Origin: Capronia americana
Lineage: Eukaryota > Ascomycota > Eurotiomycetes > Chaetothyriales > Herpotrichiellaceae
Assembly (NCBI GenBank): GCA_016110215.1
Contig: JADWQD010000004.1
Span: 2,170,001 to 2,234,000 of the forward strand
Length of the DNA stretch: 64,000 nt
Reading direction: 5' to 3'
Shown here: positions 43,090 to 53,817 of the stretch, piece by piece
Layout: the number at the start of each line of letters is the position of its first letter
Position numbering within the stretch: position 1 is the stretch's first letter
Made by a program: the position numbers and the translations under genes
The notes under the pieces: generated by a model
Database searches by the model: none
The model's input: only the letters and a program-made list of their open reading frames with translations
What the model was told of the DNA's origin: nothing

Positions 43090-44521
43090 CATACAGCTCC
43101 AAACGTCATTGCCGTTGTGCGAATTTCGAGCAAGCTGAGGAAGGTTTCTGTTCCACGGAGTCGTGAAACAGGAAGAACAGTTGTGCATCCTTGAAGTTCT
43201 TTTGGAGCATTGAAAAGGGGCACAATGGACCTACAACACAGCGCCATAAAGGTTGAATCCAGCCAATATAATCTGTAATAAAGGACACCCACCGTAAATA
43301 CCTGTCGACATGGCTGTGATACTCTTCCTGAACCCCAGGTGTATCGATTCCTTGTCTTGTTTCCTCCGCTACCGAGCCATCATATGGTCCACAGGCGACA
43401 ATGCTCTTGAGAGACGGCGGGAATAAAGGTTGGTGGCGAATGTCTTGTGCTGTTCCGGAATGCCTTGCTCAAGAATAGTGTCGGCGTCGATCGGGCAGCA
43501 CGGAGGCGGTGTCTCTGTGGGTTGAGCCTCAGCAGCGGTGGAGTGTTCGAAGAGACCTGACGAACAAGGAGCAACGGCGAGCTGGAGAGTGGTGAGGAGC
43601 AACGAAGGCAGAGGATGGCTGAGAGGAAAGAAGAGAAGAAAGAAGACAGGAAAGATGAAATTAGGATGGAAGCAACGCTCGCAAAGCGGCGGCACTGACC
43701 GCCGAATTCGGCGGGGAATTCCCCTGCAACCTGTAATTGAATCATCGGCCCAAGGTTACGAATTGGTAGGGTCAAAGGGTGGGCTTCACGTTGAAATTCG
43801 ATCCATCTGTCAACTGCCTCTAACCGTGAGTTGACTTGTAGTCGCCTCATTTCGGAACAGATGGAGACATCTGCTACTATCTCTTCTGTCTACTCGTACC
43901 TGAGATCTTCTTCGTCTTCCAGCCCCGCTTCCTCAAGGGTTATGTACACCCACTTTCACTATCGTGTCCTCTTCATATCCTCCGGAAGAGCAATTTTCCC
44001 ATTGATCATATAGCACAGGCATGGGCTCATGTTCATGGAACACAAAACAATACCAGCTGGCAGTGCGTCTCGATTGACATCCACAGTGCCAGATACTTTC
44101 CCAGGAACATCGTCTCGAGCCAACACGGCCTGCGCGACGATGGCGGGCGCTCAATCACTGCATTCTCACTCATTGGCTACTCTTTGTCACAAACGCGAGA
44201 CGGCATGTTGTTCATTCTTATATTTTCTTTGTCGACGAGTACCAAGCGCTATTGTTTCTCGTGTGATGCACACAAAGCACAGGACCCACTGAGCATATAT
44301 CAGCCTTTGTGGTTCAAAGAACGATCAACGACTCGACACACCTCAAAATAAGAATGGCCATGTCCAGCAGAGTCTCCCTTTGCCATTTTATATTTCCAAC
44401 TCGCCCCAGAAAGGACACGCTCAGACAATTCGTGCCAAAACACGATCCTACTGACTGACTCGACTACTGGTCCTAATTACATCCGATATCCTGCGACGAA
44501 CCTAGCCCCATACCCGCCACT
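43090..44521. other. Intergenic region
   Basis: About 1.4 kb without a supportable gene. Overlapping - strand frames at 43369-43850 are Leu/Ser/Phe-rich low-complexity text caused by a purine-rich tract on + (about 43560-43670). Confidence 0.5.
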
Positions 44522-45292
44522 ATGTGTTACACCTATGCCACTCGTCCGTACTGTCATCAGTGCCGTCAATTTGTCAAGGACGCCGAAGAAGAAAAGGTCA
44601 TCGAAAGGATCTGCCCTGTAAACTCGCCTTGCAAATACCGGTCGCGCCGTCCACTCCCCCGCAGTCCCCGGGTGGAAGTGGTGACGATAGTCTGTGCAGA
44701 CTGCAGTTGGAAAAGAGCGAGAGAAATCTTCGCCTCGTCGACCGCGGCCGAGAAGTCGAACCTTCCCACCAACGCCAGTGCCTCTCTTCCAGAAGCAAAA
44801 CCCATCCCCAGAAACCACCCTATTGATGCGCATGGTTCTCATGTGCGCGTGCCCAGCGATGGAATTGACCCCGCTATCGCGGCCATGGACGAGGATGCCG
44901 AGTTTGAAGAACAAGCCAGTTGCTACCTAGGGGACGCGCTGATGAAAGAAATCGGCGACCAGAAGAACGAGCCGGCAGAAGTCACTGTAAAGTCTCATTC
45001 CCCCACGCCGTCTCTTGCGTCAGGTATCACGGCCAGCTCGACGAGTACCCAGCCCTCCTATCCCTGCTGCTCACCTCAGGCAAATCCCCGCCCAAAGTCC
45101 CATGTAGACAGCGTCAAATTCGCCCCCAGGGGCGCCGGCGTGCCAGGCGCACCAACAATGCCCAAAGCCGACCGCATGAAAGCTGCCGCCGCCGCCAGAG
45201 CCGCGTCGACACTCCATCCTGGAGCGGCGAAAGTCACACCAGCTCCACAGGCCTCTCATCACCGCCGAGGCATGTCCCGGCCCTTAAATTGA
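44522..45292 (+). CDS. Hypothetical protein with Cys-rich N-terminus
   Basis: Single-exon 256 aa protein. The first about 65 residues contain several Cys in pairs (YCHQCRQF, CPVNSPCKY, CADCSW), suggesting a small zinc-binding or disulfide knuckle. The remainder is Ser/Pro/Ala-rich and looks disordered, with an acidic patch (DEDAEFEE) near the middle and a basic end. I do not recognise a family. Fungal proteins with the same layout (short Cys module plus disordered tail) are common and unannotated. The start ATG at 44522 is the first Met of the frame. Neighbours are unrelated. Confidence 0.6.
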   Translation: MCYTYATRPYCHQCRQFVKDAEEEKVIERICPVNSPCKYRSRRPLPRSPRVEVVTIVCADCSWKRAREIFASSTAAEKSNLPTNASASLPEAKPIPRNHPIDAHGSHVRVPSDGIDPAIAAMDEDAEFEEQASCYLGDALMKEIGDQKNEPAEVTVKSHSPTPSLASGITASSTSTQPSYPCCSPQANPRPKSHVDSVKFAPRGAGVPGAPTMPKADRMKAAAAARAASTLHPGAAKVTPAPQASHHRRGMSRPLN

Positions 45293-46012
45293 AGACCATA
45301 CCAAATTTTGCGTCGAGTCAAGCAAGGGAAGTACTGTAAGTAATCCGTAAGTCAAACCTCATTCGGTGCGTCAAGCCAAGGTAAGTACTGTAAGTAATCC
45401 GTAAGTCAAACCTCATCCAGTGCGTCGAGCTGCAAATCCTCAGGTAACACCGTCCGATCAGAACCAGGATACCGGCTACGGAGTACAGTAAGTATAATAT
45501 GTACGTCCTCTACATGAAATAGATCCCGCTTCGCCAGATATGTAAGTCGAGGGTCGAGTTTTGAACAGGTGTATGCCTACATACCTAAATATCTAATTAT
45601 CTCAAGGTAAGTTTTCTTTCCCGGCCTCACTATACTCTGTCTCTGGGATGTGGGGGAAAAATCGATTGTCGAGAAACGAGAAATTGGTTCTGTCATGGAC
45701 TTCTATGCATTCCCTCTTGAATTCTCACCTTCGCTTTCTTTTAGAGCTTGGAATGCTTTTCTATATTCTGCGCGCGAATGTTGGTGTCCTCCATCCACAG
45801 TATTGCATACGTCTGTATGTGACTTCTCTGATAGATCCTACTCGAGTTCGATAGTCTAATTGGGACGTGAGAAGAATTGTGGTTGTCAAATTCATGTCCT
45901 AAAGCGTACGTGCCGATATAAGGTACATGCAATAAACTGTACAAGGTTTGCAGTATGGGCGGAGACGCACCCTCATTCACACCCAAGTGGAGAGATACAT
46001 GTTGGAATACTC
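45293..46012. other. Convergent spacer with tandem repeat
   Basis: Spacer between the Cys-rich protein (+) and mitochondrial uS2 (-). It contains the tandem repeat at 45310-45430; otherwise AT-rich with nothing recognised. Confidence 0.5.
45310..45430. repeat. Tandem repeat, about 2.2 copies of a 54-58-bp unit
   Basis: Units start at 45310, 45368 and 45422 with gcgtc(g/a)ag. Each of the first two contains the block agtactgtaagtaatccgta followed by agtcaaacctcat. The copies are nearly identical, so the duplication is recent. It lies just past a stop codon. Confidence 0.9.
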
Positions 46013-47301
46013 TCACTTCGCATCGGCATCGGCACCGTTTGAGTTATCAACGTCCAATGCCGCCATTTCCTCCAAGGCGCGCAGTTTTCCCTTCACAAGG
46101 GTAATATCATATGTCGGCTCTCCCGATTCGGTGGCCTTGAGTCTCCTCTGCCTTTGTCCCTCTTTGCCTGCGTTGCCCAGCACACCGGCTATTAGGGCAA
46201 TAGACCGGAACGAGTCGTCGTTGGCAGGGATAGGATACGTCACCCACGTCGGGTTCGCATCCGTGTCGATGACTCCAATGGTAGGGACATTGAAAACTCC
46301 GCATTCATGAAGGCAGACCTGGTTTTCAATTGGGTTCATGCAAATGACCAAATCGGGGCGCATAACTTGGTGATTGCCTCTGGAGAGGAGATCGTTGTAT
46401 TTTGTCAATTCATTGTCATGAACATCCACGACTTTAACAGCGGCATTGCCTAGAATTTGTTGTCCGTTTGTCAACGAGCCGGGCACCCATCGGTGGAAAA
46501 TGTGGTATCCTTCCGCTAGTTTCGCCGAGTTGACAATTATTTCCTCCATGCCGCTTCTCGTGCCGATGAACAGGATGATCCCGCCTTTTTCAGCGACCGC
46601 TTGAACGACCTTCGCAGCGCGCTTGAGATACGCGTACGTGATGTCCAGAGATATGATGTGGATTTCGTCTCTAATGCCAAAAATGTAACCGCTGTTGGAC
46701 GGGTTCCATAGCGAGGTGTGATGGCCGAGGTGCGTCTGATTTGCTAGTAGCATGGGGAGGGTTAGGTTGTCGGCCGTAGGGGGACGGCGAAGGATCGTGG
46801 ACGGATCGTAGGTTTCCGAGAGGTGGGTGCCGCCACGTGTTGCTTTTTGGATGGCCCGGCGATGGCGGTTTAGGTCTTTCAGGCTGCGGAAGGGGATGGG
46901 ATCAGGCGCGTTCGCAGGCGATGTTGTGGATGATATTGACTTCGAGGCAGGTTGTCTAGCAGCTGCGTGGGCATTGACGTCGGCGCGAAGGGAGCTGATT
47001 TCTTCTTGCTGCGAGTTGATCATATTCTCGAGGAATCTGGTCGCCGGTGTCGAAGCGCGATCAACGGTGTCGAGGATACTCGACGCATCGTCAGGGTGAC
47101 CCGGTATCCGAGTCGTCCCTTTAGGATCTCTTTCTGACGGGCGGAATATGGGATTGTCATCTGAAATGCTGGTCGCATACGCTCGATTGAGCCTCCGGGA
47201 CGAGTGCGTCAACGCTGTTCGCCCTGGACAAAGTTAGCTTGAGTGGCACATCATCACGCGTACAACTTGCCATGACGGGCGCAGAACTGTCTGACTATCA
47301 T
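46013..47301 (-). CDS. MRP4: Mitochondrial small-subunit ribosomal protein uS2m
   Basis: Structural protein of the mitochondrial 37S subunit. Exon 1 is 47301-47271, exon 2 47223-46013, total 413 aa. The long frame alone lacks an ATG (it opens with TTG at 47212), so an upstream exon is needed. Joining through a 47-nt GC-AG intron (GCAAGT at the donor, CTAAC branch, TCCAG acceptor) gives an N-terminus starting MIVRQFCARHGRTAL, an Arg-rich and Asp/Glu-free mitochondrial presequence. S2 landmarks are LGHHTSLWNP, YIFGIRDEIHIISLD, ILFIGTR, PDLVICMNP and PTIGVIDTDANP with YPIPANDD. The yeast homologue is Mrp4; the fungal protein carries an extended Ser/Ala-rich N-part. Exon 1 is inferred from frame and splice sites. 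Confidence 0.9.
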
Positions 47302-48217
47302 CGTTGCTCTCTGGTGCAACAATCCAAAATCTGTGTCTAGATTATCTGTTCTCCATGGAAGCTGCTGTCGAGAGTACAAATTCTCGGCAGACCCGCCAAA
47401 TTGGGCAACACTAGTGGTAGGGAGCACGAAGAAACGCCGACTAGGGACCTCCTCCTCACTCCGTCCTCACTTTCAATTTGTTCATATTTCATTCTTACTT
47501 CCCTCATTATGCAGCTTGTCAAACGTCCGTCTATAGATGTGACTGCATGTTTTTGAGTCAGGAGCTTCACAGCCTTCACAGCCACGCAGGTAGGCGCTTC
47601 ACATGTATGCTGACTGCGTGCGAGCAGTGCCCGGAGCGACTCAGGTTCAAACACGGAAGCCCCTTCCTGACCTGTAGATCCGGAATATCTGCATTCCGCT
47701 GCACAATCCCGCAAACACGAAACAAATCCTCTTCATCTCATCACGCTTTATGGCTTGTTGCATTCCAATTCTTATAGCTAGATACATGCTACGTGGTAGA
47801 CGGTACTCACCGTTCTGTTTGGCATATGTTTGACCCGTTTGATCGCTCTCGGATACACACCGTTGCCAAGATCCGGGCCGCGGTGGGGGAAGACGGTGAG
47901 TAGTCAGATATAATACTGATGTTCTTCCATTTTCTTGCCCATCGCTCAGCTTCGACGATCCGGGCCGAAGGGTAGAGGCACAAAACTGCAGCTTCGTAGC
48001 TCAGCAATCGAAATGGTGAGTGACTGACCTCTTGTGGCGTCGACGACACAGGCTGAAGTGACCGTAGGAACGACCGCGCCGCAATTTCAACCCCAGGAAG
48101 ACTCGGCGATATGGTCGACAAACCTTTGACCCTGATTACCTGGTCAAGTACAGTCCCAAATGGAAGTACTGTCGTCTTTACAACTTCCCATTTCCGGGCG
48201 CTCATTGGCAACCACGG
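47302..48217. other. Divergent promoter region
   Basis: Spacer between uS2m (-) and RNase H (+). Frames on both strands overlap here without family support. The RNase H mRNA leader probably starts in the right half. Confidence 0.45.
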
Positions 48218-48721
48218 ATGCGGACGATTGTGATCTCGGTCGATGGCGGCTCTCGTGGCAACAATCGAAACGATCCCAAGTCCCGAGCTGCATACGCCGT
48301 ATACTTTGGACCAAGCTGTCATCGCAATGCAAACGGCCTCCTTCCCCCGAGTGTCCCACAGACAAGTTCACGGGCCGAACTTGAAGGAGTGCACAAGGCT
48401 CTGGAGATTGTGCAGGCCATGAAGCGCGAGGGAGAGATCGATGGCTGGCGCGAAGTGATCATCAAGCTCGACTCGGACTATGTCGCAAAGAGTCTTTGCG
48501 ACTACATCTGGACCTGGGAGAGCAACGGCTTCATGACCCGAAAGGGCACGCCTGTCGAACACGGAGATCTCATCCGCGAGATGCACGCAACCATCACCCA
48601 GATGGAGAAGGAGGGCGCTGTGCGGTTCTGGAGGGTTGGCCGTGAGTGGAACAAAGAGGCCGATGCATTGGTGAACCAGGCGCTCGACGACGCTGCTGAC
48701 AGTGGATACGGGGAGTCGTGA
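48218..48721 (+). CDS. Ribonuclease H (RNase H1-type domain protein)
   Basis: Single-exon, 167 aa, essentially one RNase H fold, which cleaves the RNA strand of RNA-DNA hybrids. The acidic catalytic set is visible in order: Asp in ISVDGGSRGN, Glu in SSRAELEGV, Asp in IKLDSDYV and Asp in KEADALVN. SSRAELEG and WRVGREWNKEAD are typical of the type 1 family. No N-terminal hybrid-binding domain and no clear targeting peptide at this start, so it may be a compact nuclear/cytosolic enzyme, or an upstream exon is missing. Fungal genomes often hold several such small RNase H genes. Confidence 0.85.
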   Translation: MRTIVISVDGGSRGNNRNDPKSRAAYAVYFGPSCHRNANGLLPPSVPQTSSRAELEGVHKALEIVQAMKREGEIDGWREVIIKLDSDYVAKSLCDYIWTWESNGFMTRKGTPVEHGDLIREMHATITQMEKEGAVRFWRVGREWNKEADALVNQALDDAADSGYGES

Positions 48722-50026
48722 GTCTGACCTTGGTGCAAGGCAAGGGCAGGAGAAACGAGTCTGTTGCTGGGCTCCAAGGGGGGGATGTGTCGGTCTGTTC
48801 TCGTGGGACTGGAGTTTGCATAGCGCTTGGAATTTCTAGAAGTGTATTATTGACTTGGTGATGGTGACTGGGGAGGATGGTTAGTCATGTGGTCTTGCCG
48901 GTTTGTGGCGAGCTGTGTCCGTAATGATTCTGTAAAAATAGTCACATTGAATTGAATTGAATTGAATTGCCTGGACTTTTCTTGGTGTGCTCTATGCTCT
49001 GGTGTGCTCTGTGCCCGGTGTGCTCAGTGTGCTCTTGGCGTGCTCTTATGTGTTCCTTGGGGCGCCCTTGGCGTGGCGCATCTCTTGGCCACTACCGAGG
49101 GGATCCTGAGTTTAATCGGTGCCTGTCGGCGCAAGCCCCCGAGCGCCCCCATCGCCCCCATCGCCCCCTTTTCCTCGCTTGGCCAAATCTCCCGAGCGAC
49201 GGGCGGTGGCACGCCAAGCAACCCGCCGCTTCTTGTTTTCTTGCTGGTCGTTCCTGCTCAAACACGCGCTCTCTCTTCCTCTCTTCCAACTGGCGCTTTT
49301 CCTCTGGAAATTGGCTTGGTTGTGTTTCGCTTCTGCGCCCACAAGTCTTGTCTGCTTTGCGTCCTCGAGGAAGCTTGCCCGTCGAAGCCTCAGCCTGCCA
49401 GCCTCCCGAGTCCGACCTGTTTCTTGACCTGCTTCCCTGCCCACCATCTGGTCGCACAAGAGTCTGTTTGGAGCTGGCTATTGGTCCAGCCCAATCGCCC
49501 GGCAACCCCAGTTCTGCACGCAACAAGTTGCGACAGCTGTCTCGTGAGCGCAATTTTACCCATGCCTTGACCTGTCTGTGCGCCAGCTCGACTTCACCCA
49601 GCAAAGGCTAGTCAGCACTGACCAGTCCCGTTGAGGCCGTTGCTTTTCTGCCTTTGCGTCTGTTGCAGAAACCAAGTGGGTTGCAAAGATAGATCCCCTG
49701 CCGAGAGCCAGCCCAGACTGCGACGTTGTGTCTGGCGCTCCAATCCGAGTACATATCCCCTCCAAGCCTGCGTGTGCCTCTCCGTTCTGTTTTCCAATGC
49801 CCCAGCCTTTCTTTCGTTTGCTGTCGTTGCTGCCCTGAAACCCTCGTTATCATTGTCGTCCTTGCCCAAGCGACCTGCTATCCACCACGTGGGTGTTCAC
49901 TCGTTACCTTCAATTCACCTTTCGCAGCCGCCTCCGACAGACAATCACAACTTCGCTCTCCTCAGAAGCATCAAGACCAACTCAAAGCACGAACCAAACT
50001 TCTCCACCACCCCGAACTACTTCGCA
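48722..50026. other. Long pyrimidine-rich spacer, possible 5' leader
   Basis: Contains (GAATT)n at 48947-48969, then low-complexity tgctc/cgcccc repeats and a C/T-rich tract up to the next ATG. Three long overlapping frames on + and two on - (48962-49620) reflect this composition and are not called genes. The last about 300 bases are probably the leader of the GPI-type protein gene. Confidence 0.5.
48947..48969. repeat. (TTGAA)n short tandem repeat
   Basis: About four and a half perfect pentamer units in the 3' flank of the RNase H gene. Confidence 0.9.
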
Positions 50027-50467
50027 ATGCGCTCATTCCTCTTCTTCGCTGCCTTGCCGCTCCTAGCGTCGGCTTGGTCAGAACATACACTCCTCACACG
50101 TGCGACTAGAAACGCAACGGCTTGCGAATCTGGCGACAAAGTATGCGGCGCCTTCTGCATCCCCGGAACCTATACCTGCTGCCCTGATCTTGAAGGAGGG
50201 TGCTCAACATCCAAGTCAGTGTGCCAGGAGGGAGATAACGGCGTCTATGGGTGCTGCCCTATTGGCGAGACGTGCACCGGCAACGGTGGTGCTGAATTTT
50301 TGGACGACGCCTCCGACAATGACTCGATTGATACCACCGGCACATCTACAGCGGACTCCTCGAGCGCCACAGACTCCGCTTTGGCTTCCAACGACGCACG
50401 ACCTCTTGTCCTCAGCAAGGAACTGATGGTTGCGGTTGTCGCTGCTGGTATTGTCGGCTTACTATAA
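50027..50467 (+). CDS. Secreted Cys-rich GPI-anchor-type protein
   Basis: 146 aa. The signal peptide is MRSFLFFAALPLLASAWS. Next is a compact Cys-rich module of about 60 residues with twin-Cys pairs (TCCPDLEGGC, GVYGCCPIGETC), reminiscent of granulin-like or small fungal surface modules. A Ser/Thr/Asp-rich stretch suited to O-glycosylation follows, and the protein ends in a hydrophobic tail (VAVVAAGIVGLL) with small residues ahead of it, the layout of a GPI-anchored cell-surface protein. The start ATG at 50027 is chosen over the longer upstream frame because it begins exactly at a signal peptide. Function unknown; likely in the cell wall or plasma-membrane outer leaflet. Confidence 0.8.
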   Translation: MRSFLFFAALPLLASAWSEHTLLTRATRNATACESGDKVCGAFCIPGTYTCCPDLEGGCSTSKSVCQEGDNGVYGCCPIGETCTGNGGAEFLDDASDNDSIDTTGTSTADSSSATDSALASNDARPLVLSKELMVAVVAAGIVGLL

Positions 50468-51275
50468 TGGATTCTATGATTGACCTGCGCTATGAGGCCC
50501 ACACAGCAGTGACAAGGCATCGTGGTGCGATCTCCATGAGAAGGGCTGGCTGTCATATCATAGCGTTGCGAGGTGCCCGGAAGTTTCAAACATTGTTGTA
50601 TTGATATCCCCTTGTTGCATACCGGAGCTTTCTATGGAGGGAGAGGACAAGGGGTTAGAATGTCAGGCGGTACTACGATACTCACACGCTGACGTGTTCA
50701 TATATTGATATCCCATGTTTTTATGATGTATACCGGTTTGGGTCTACATAGCTTGGTGTCGCACTCGGTTCGCGCAGTTAATTTACAGCTGCCTCCAGTG
50801 CATTTATCGATGATATTCCAAAACGTCCGCGCCAAAGAGAATTCCCCCATTGAGGCCGCGTCCCAGCGTAGCAACACGAGCGCGCGTATCGCGTGGGGCC
50901 ACACGCGATCACGTGACAATGGTTCCTTTTAAAAGGGTTGACTTCTAGCAATGCACCACCATCGGTATGTATTTGGATGCGGTAGTTGGGTTATTGGACG
51001 CCGGGGACCGTCCCACAATCGCAAACTCCTCACAGCATGTCCACCTGTACAGCCGTTCCTTCCCCACGTTGGACCGACCGAGTCATGTCTCCCGAGGTTG
51101 GAGACGGCAGATCTTCCCCGGGCAGCTTCCCCATATGCAGTTGCGGGAGAAGTCCGAGGTTCCAACATCAATCATCTCTGCCGAATGCAATTGGAACTCG
51201 AGAAAACGGAGAGATATACTGTAAACACACCAGTCTTCCGTATCCCGGGCTTCCATTAATTACACCAGTGACATA
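50468..51275. other. Intergenic region
   Basis: Upstream region of the zinc dehydrogenase. No gene supported. Frames at 50951-51276 lie in the probable leader. Confidence 0.5.
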
Positions 51276-52551
51276 ATGGCGACTATGAGAGCAGCAAGAT
51301 TCTACGGCAACAGAGACATTCGCGTCGAAGATGTCCCAGTTCCTGAAGCGGGGCCGGGAGAATGTGTCGTCGAAGTCGAGTGGTGCGGGATATGTGGGAG
51401 TGATTTGCACGAGTACGCGGCGGGTACGTACGCATGCTGTCTGGCGGACCGGCCGTCATGTCATGTCAACAGCTATGTAGTAGTGCCTTTTACTAAGAAA
51501 GAGATATTGTTTCACAGGCCCGATCATGATGCCGACGGTCGACAAGAAGACCGGGGAACCAAGACCGATCACGCTGGGGCACGAATTCTGTGGTCGCCTC
51601 AAATCAGTGCCCGACGGATCAAAGTTGAAAGTCGGCCAGGCTGTCATGGTCGATCCGCACTGCATATGCCGGCAGTGTCTGTGTTGCACTTCTGGAAACG
51701 ACCAAATGTGCCAGAAGCTGGCGTTTCTGGGAGGGAGCAATAAGCTCGGTGGCGGGCTTTCGGAGTTTGTTGCAGTCGAGGAAGCTCACTGTCTACCTCT
51801 GCCCGACACCGTCAGCCTGGAGTATGCTGCTGTGATCGAACCCCTGGTTGTGTGTCATCATGCGGCCAAGGTTGCGGGGGTCAAATTGAAGGGCTTGGAT
51901 GTGCTGATCCTCGGCGGAGGGCCCGTCGGGAGTGCTCTGATATCGATCCTCCGAGCGCACGAGGTGGGCAGGATCTTTTTGAGCGAGCCAACCGCGAAAC
52001 GGAAGGAACAGAACAAAGGAGCCGTGGATAGGGTCATTGATCCACGCTCGGAAAAGGTGGGAGACGTCTGTCGAGAGCTGACCGGTGGCAAGGGTGTGGA
52101 TGTCGTGTTTGATTGTGCTGGTGTGCAACCTGGACTGGAAGCCGGGTTCGACGCTCTAAAACACTCGGGCACCTTTGTCAATGTCGCTGTCTGGGAGAAG
52201 CCGGTGAGTCTAGCAACCATCGTGAGACGTCTGATCACTATTGACACCGTGGTCGCAGATCCAGATCCAGTTCCTGATATTCTTCTTCAAGGAGATCAAC
52301 ATTAGGAGTTCGTGCTGCTACAACGAAGAGGATTTCAAGGAGGTCATGGAATTGATGGGCAAGGGTACGTTTTCGAACCCCCGTACTCGTGGTCTTTTAG
52401 CTGCTAATTGCAATCAGGCGCGTTCAAGGGGTATGAGAGCATGGTGACAAGTCGGATATCAATTGAAGATACCCAGTCTAAGGGGTTTGAGGAATTGATC
52501 AACAACAAAGACGATCAGATCAAGATCCTTATCTCGCCAAAGATCAAGTAG
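51276..52551 (+). CDS. Zinc-containing medium-chain dehydrogenase (butanediol/sorbitol type)
   Basis: NAD(P)-dependent polyol/secondary-alcohol dehydrogenase of the MDR family. Exons 51276-51423, 51518-52203, 52259-52364 and 52418-52551 give 357 aa in consistent phase. The catalytic zinc site is in CGICGSDLHE and GHEFCG, with the distal Glu in VIEPLVVCHH. The structural zinc Cys cluster is CICRQCLCC followed by a further Cys. The cofactor site is VLILGGGPVGSA. The overall pattern is closest to fungal 2,3-butanediol dehydrogenases (BDH1-like), though L-threonine or sorbitol dehydrogenase relatives are possible. It converges with an SDR gene (176 bases between stops). Confidence 0.88.
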
Positions 52552-52727
52552 ACACCAGATATAAAGGTTAGCTTACGGACAGGCACGCTCAGCGATGCTG
52601 AGATATAATCGTTGGCTCCAACTTCTTCCTTGCTCGTTGTCGCCTTGAAACCATCGAGGACAACAACGCAATATCTTTCTACTCCGCATCTTGAGATCCG
52701 ACACGAAACCCAACGCTGTCGTTAATT

Positions 52728-53817
52728 TCATAAGAGAACACCTCCATCTAAAGCACAAGCGCAAGCACGCACATCAGCACGGACAACCCAAAACTGAGAC
52801 AGACACATGGATGGCACTCACCAATCTCGATCAACTTGCCCGTGGTATAGTCGGCGCGAATCGCATACAGATACGCCTCGGCGATATGTTCGGGCCCGGC
52901 GACAAACCCGACGGGCAACCTCTTGCTGGCCGAGTTGAAGATCTCGACTTGCTCCTCCGGCGTCTTGCCTTGCTTGTCCCACAGCGGCGTCTTGACCAGA
53001 CCCGGCACCACCGTGTTGACGCGGATCTTCTTCTCCGCCAGGTCGGCCGCCAGCCCCTGCGTCAGCGAGAGCACGCCGCCGTTGAGCGCGCCGCCGATCG
53101 CCGCGTTCTTGCCCGGTTTGAGCCCCGCGGTGCCCGACGTCAGGGTCAACGAGCCTCCCGGGCGCACGATGTCGTATTTCACGAGGACTACATGCTCCGT
53201 CAGCAAGGTACTGTAAGTAATATCCTACTGTAAAAAGTGCGGCTGCTTCGGGGACGGGAGGGAGGGAGGGAGGGAGGGAGGGAGGGCACTGAGGTTACAA
53301 CAGTACACAGGTCTCGCAGCCCCTGGTTAAATGCATCATCAACTGTACGAGTACAGTAACCTACCTTTTCCTGTGGTGACGGCGCCCCAGAACTTCACGC
53401 CAAACAGGTGCTTCGCGTCCTCGAGACTCTGATCCTCCAGCTTGCCGCGGATGATGTTGTCCACGGCGGAAAACACGACGTGGTCGACCGGTGCCAGCGA
53501 CTGGAGCGTCTTGGTGTACGTGGCCTCGTCGCGGACATCGCTGACCACGCCCTTGACGTTCGGCGAGTCCAGTTGCTTGAGCGCCGCGTCGAGTTTTTCC
53601 TGGTTCGACGAGATGATAGTCACTTTGGCGCCCACGTCGAGGAGTGCTGCAGCGGCGCCGTAGCCGATTCTGTATATACAGCCCGCGAGCGAGCAATGGT
53701 AAGCTTTGCTATGTAGGGGCAAAAGTGGAGGGGATGAGGCTGGCTGGTGTGTATATACCCCGTACTTCCTCCGACCACGATGATGTTCTGTCCCTCGAGT
53801 TTCTCTTTATAGCCCAT
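52728..53817 (-). CDS. Short-chain dehydrogenase/reductase
   Basis: Cytosolic NAD(P)-dependent oxidoreductase, 249 aa. Exons on -: 53817-53759, 53669-53365, 53187-52822 and 52747-52728, with consistent phase. The nucleotide site GGSTGIGYG is made by the first splice. An Arg-poor, Ser-Asn loop (ISSNQEK) follows the second strand, then SDVRDE, the segment RPGGSLTLTSGTAG, and ALNGGVLSLTQGLA. The position of the usual catalytic Tyr-x-x-x-Lys is not evident; instead ALNGG occurs after GTAGLKPG, so catalysis may be altered or the protein may belong to an atypical SDR branch. The tiny last exon restores the common IDGGVLL ending. Intron 2 holds a (GGGA)n repeat. Confidence 0.85.
53251..53287. repeat. 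(GGGA)n microsatellite inside an SDR intron
   Basis: About eight GGGA units on +, so the pre-mRNA of the - strand SDR carries a TCCC run inside intron 2 (53364-53188). G-rich tetramers on the template strand have G-quadruplex potential. Confidence 0.9.

Noticed and set aside
43369..43850. - strand frames of 108 and 156 codons
   Set aside because: Leu/Ser/Phe runs come from a purine-rich tract; no family pattern.
45310..45430. CRISPR-like array
   Set aside because: Only about two units, no distinct spacers, eukaryotic context; a plain tandem duplication.
48962..49620. Three long overlapping frames on + and two on -
   Set aside because: All fall in one low-complexity pyrimidine-rich stretch; open in several frames at once, no domain, no agreed start.
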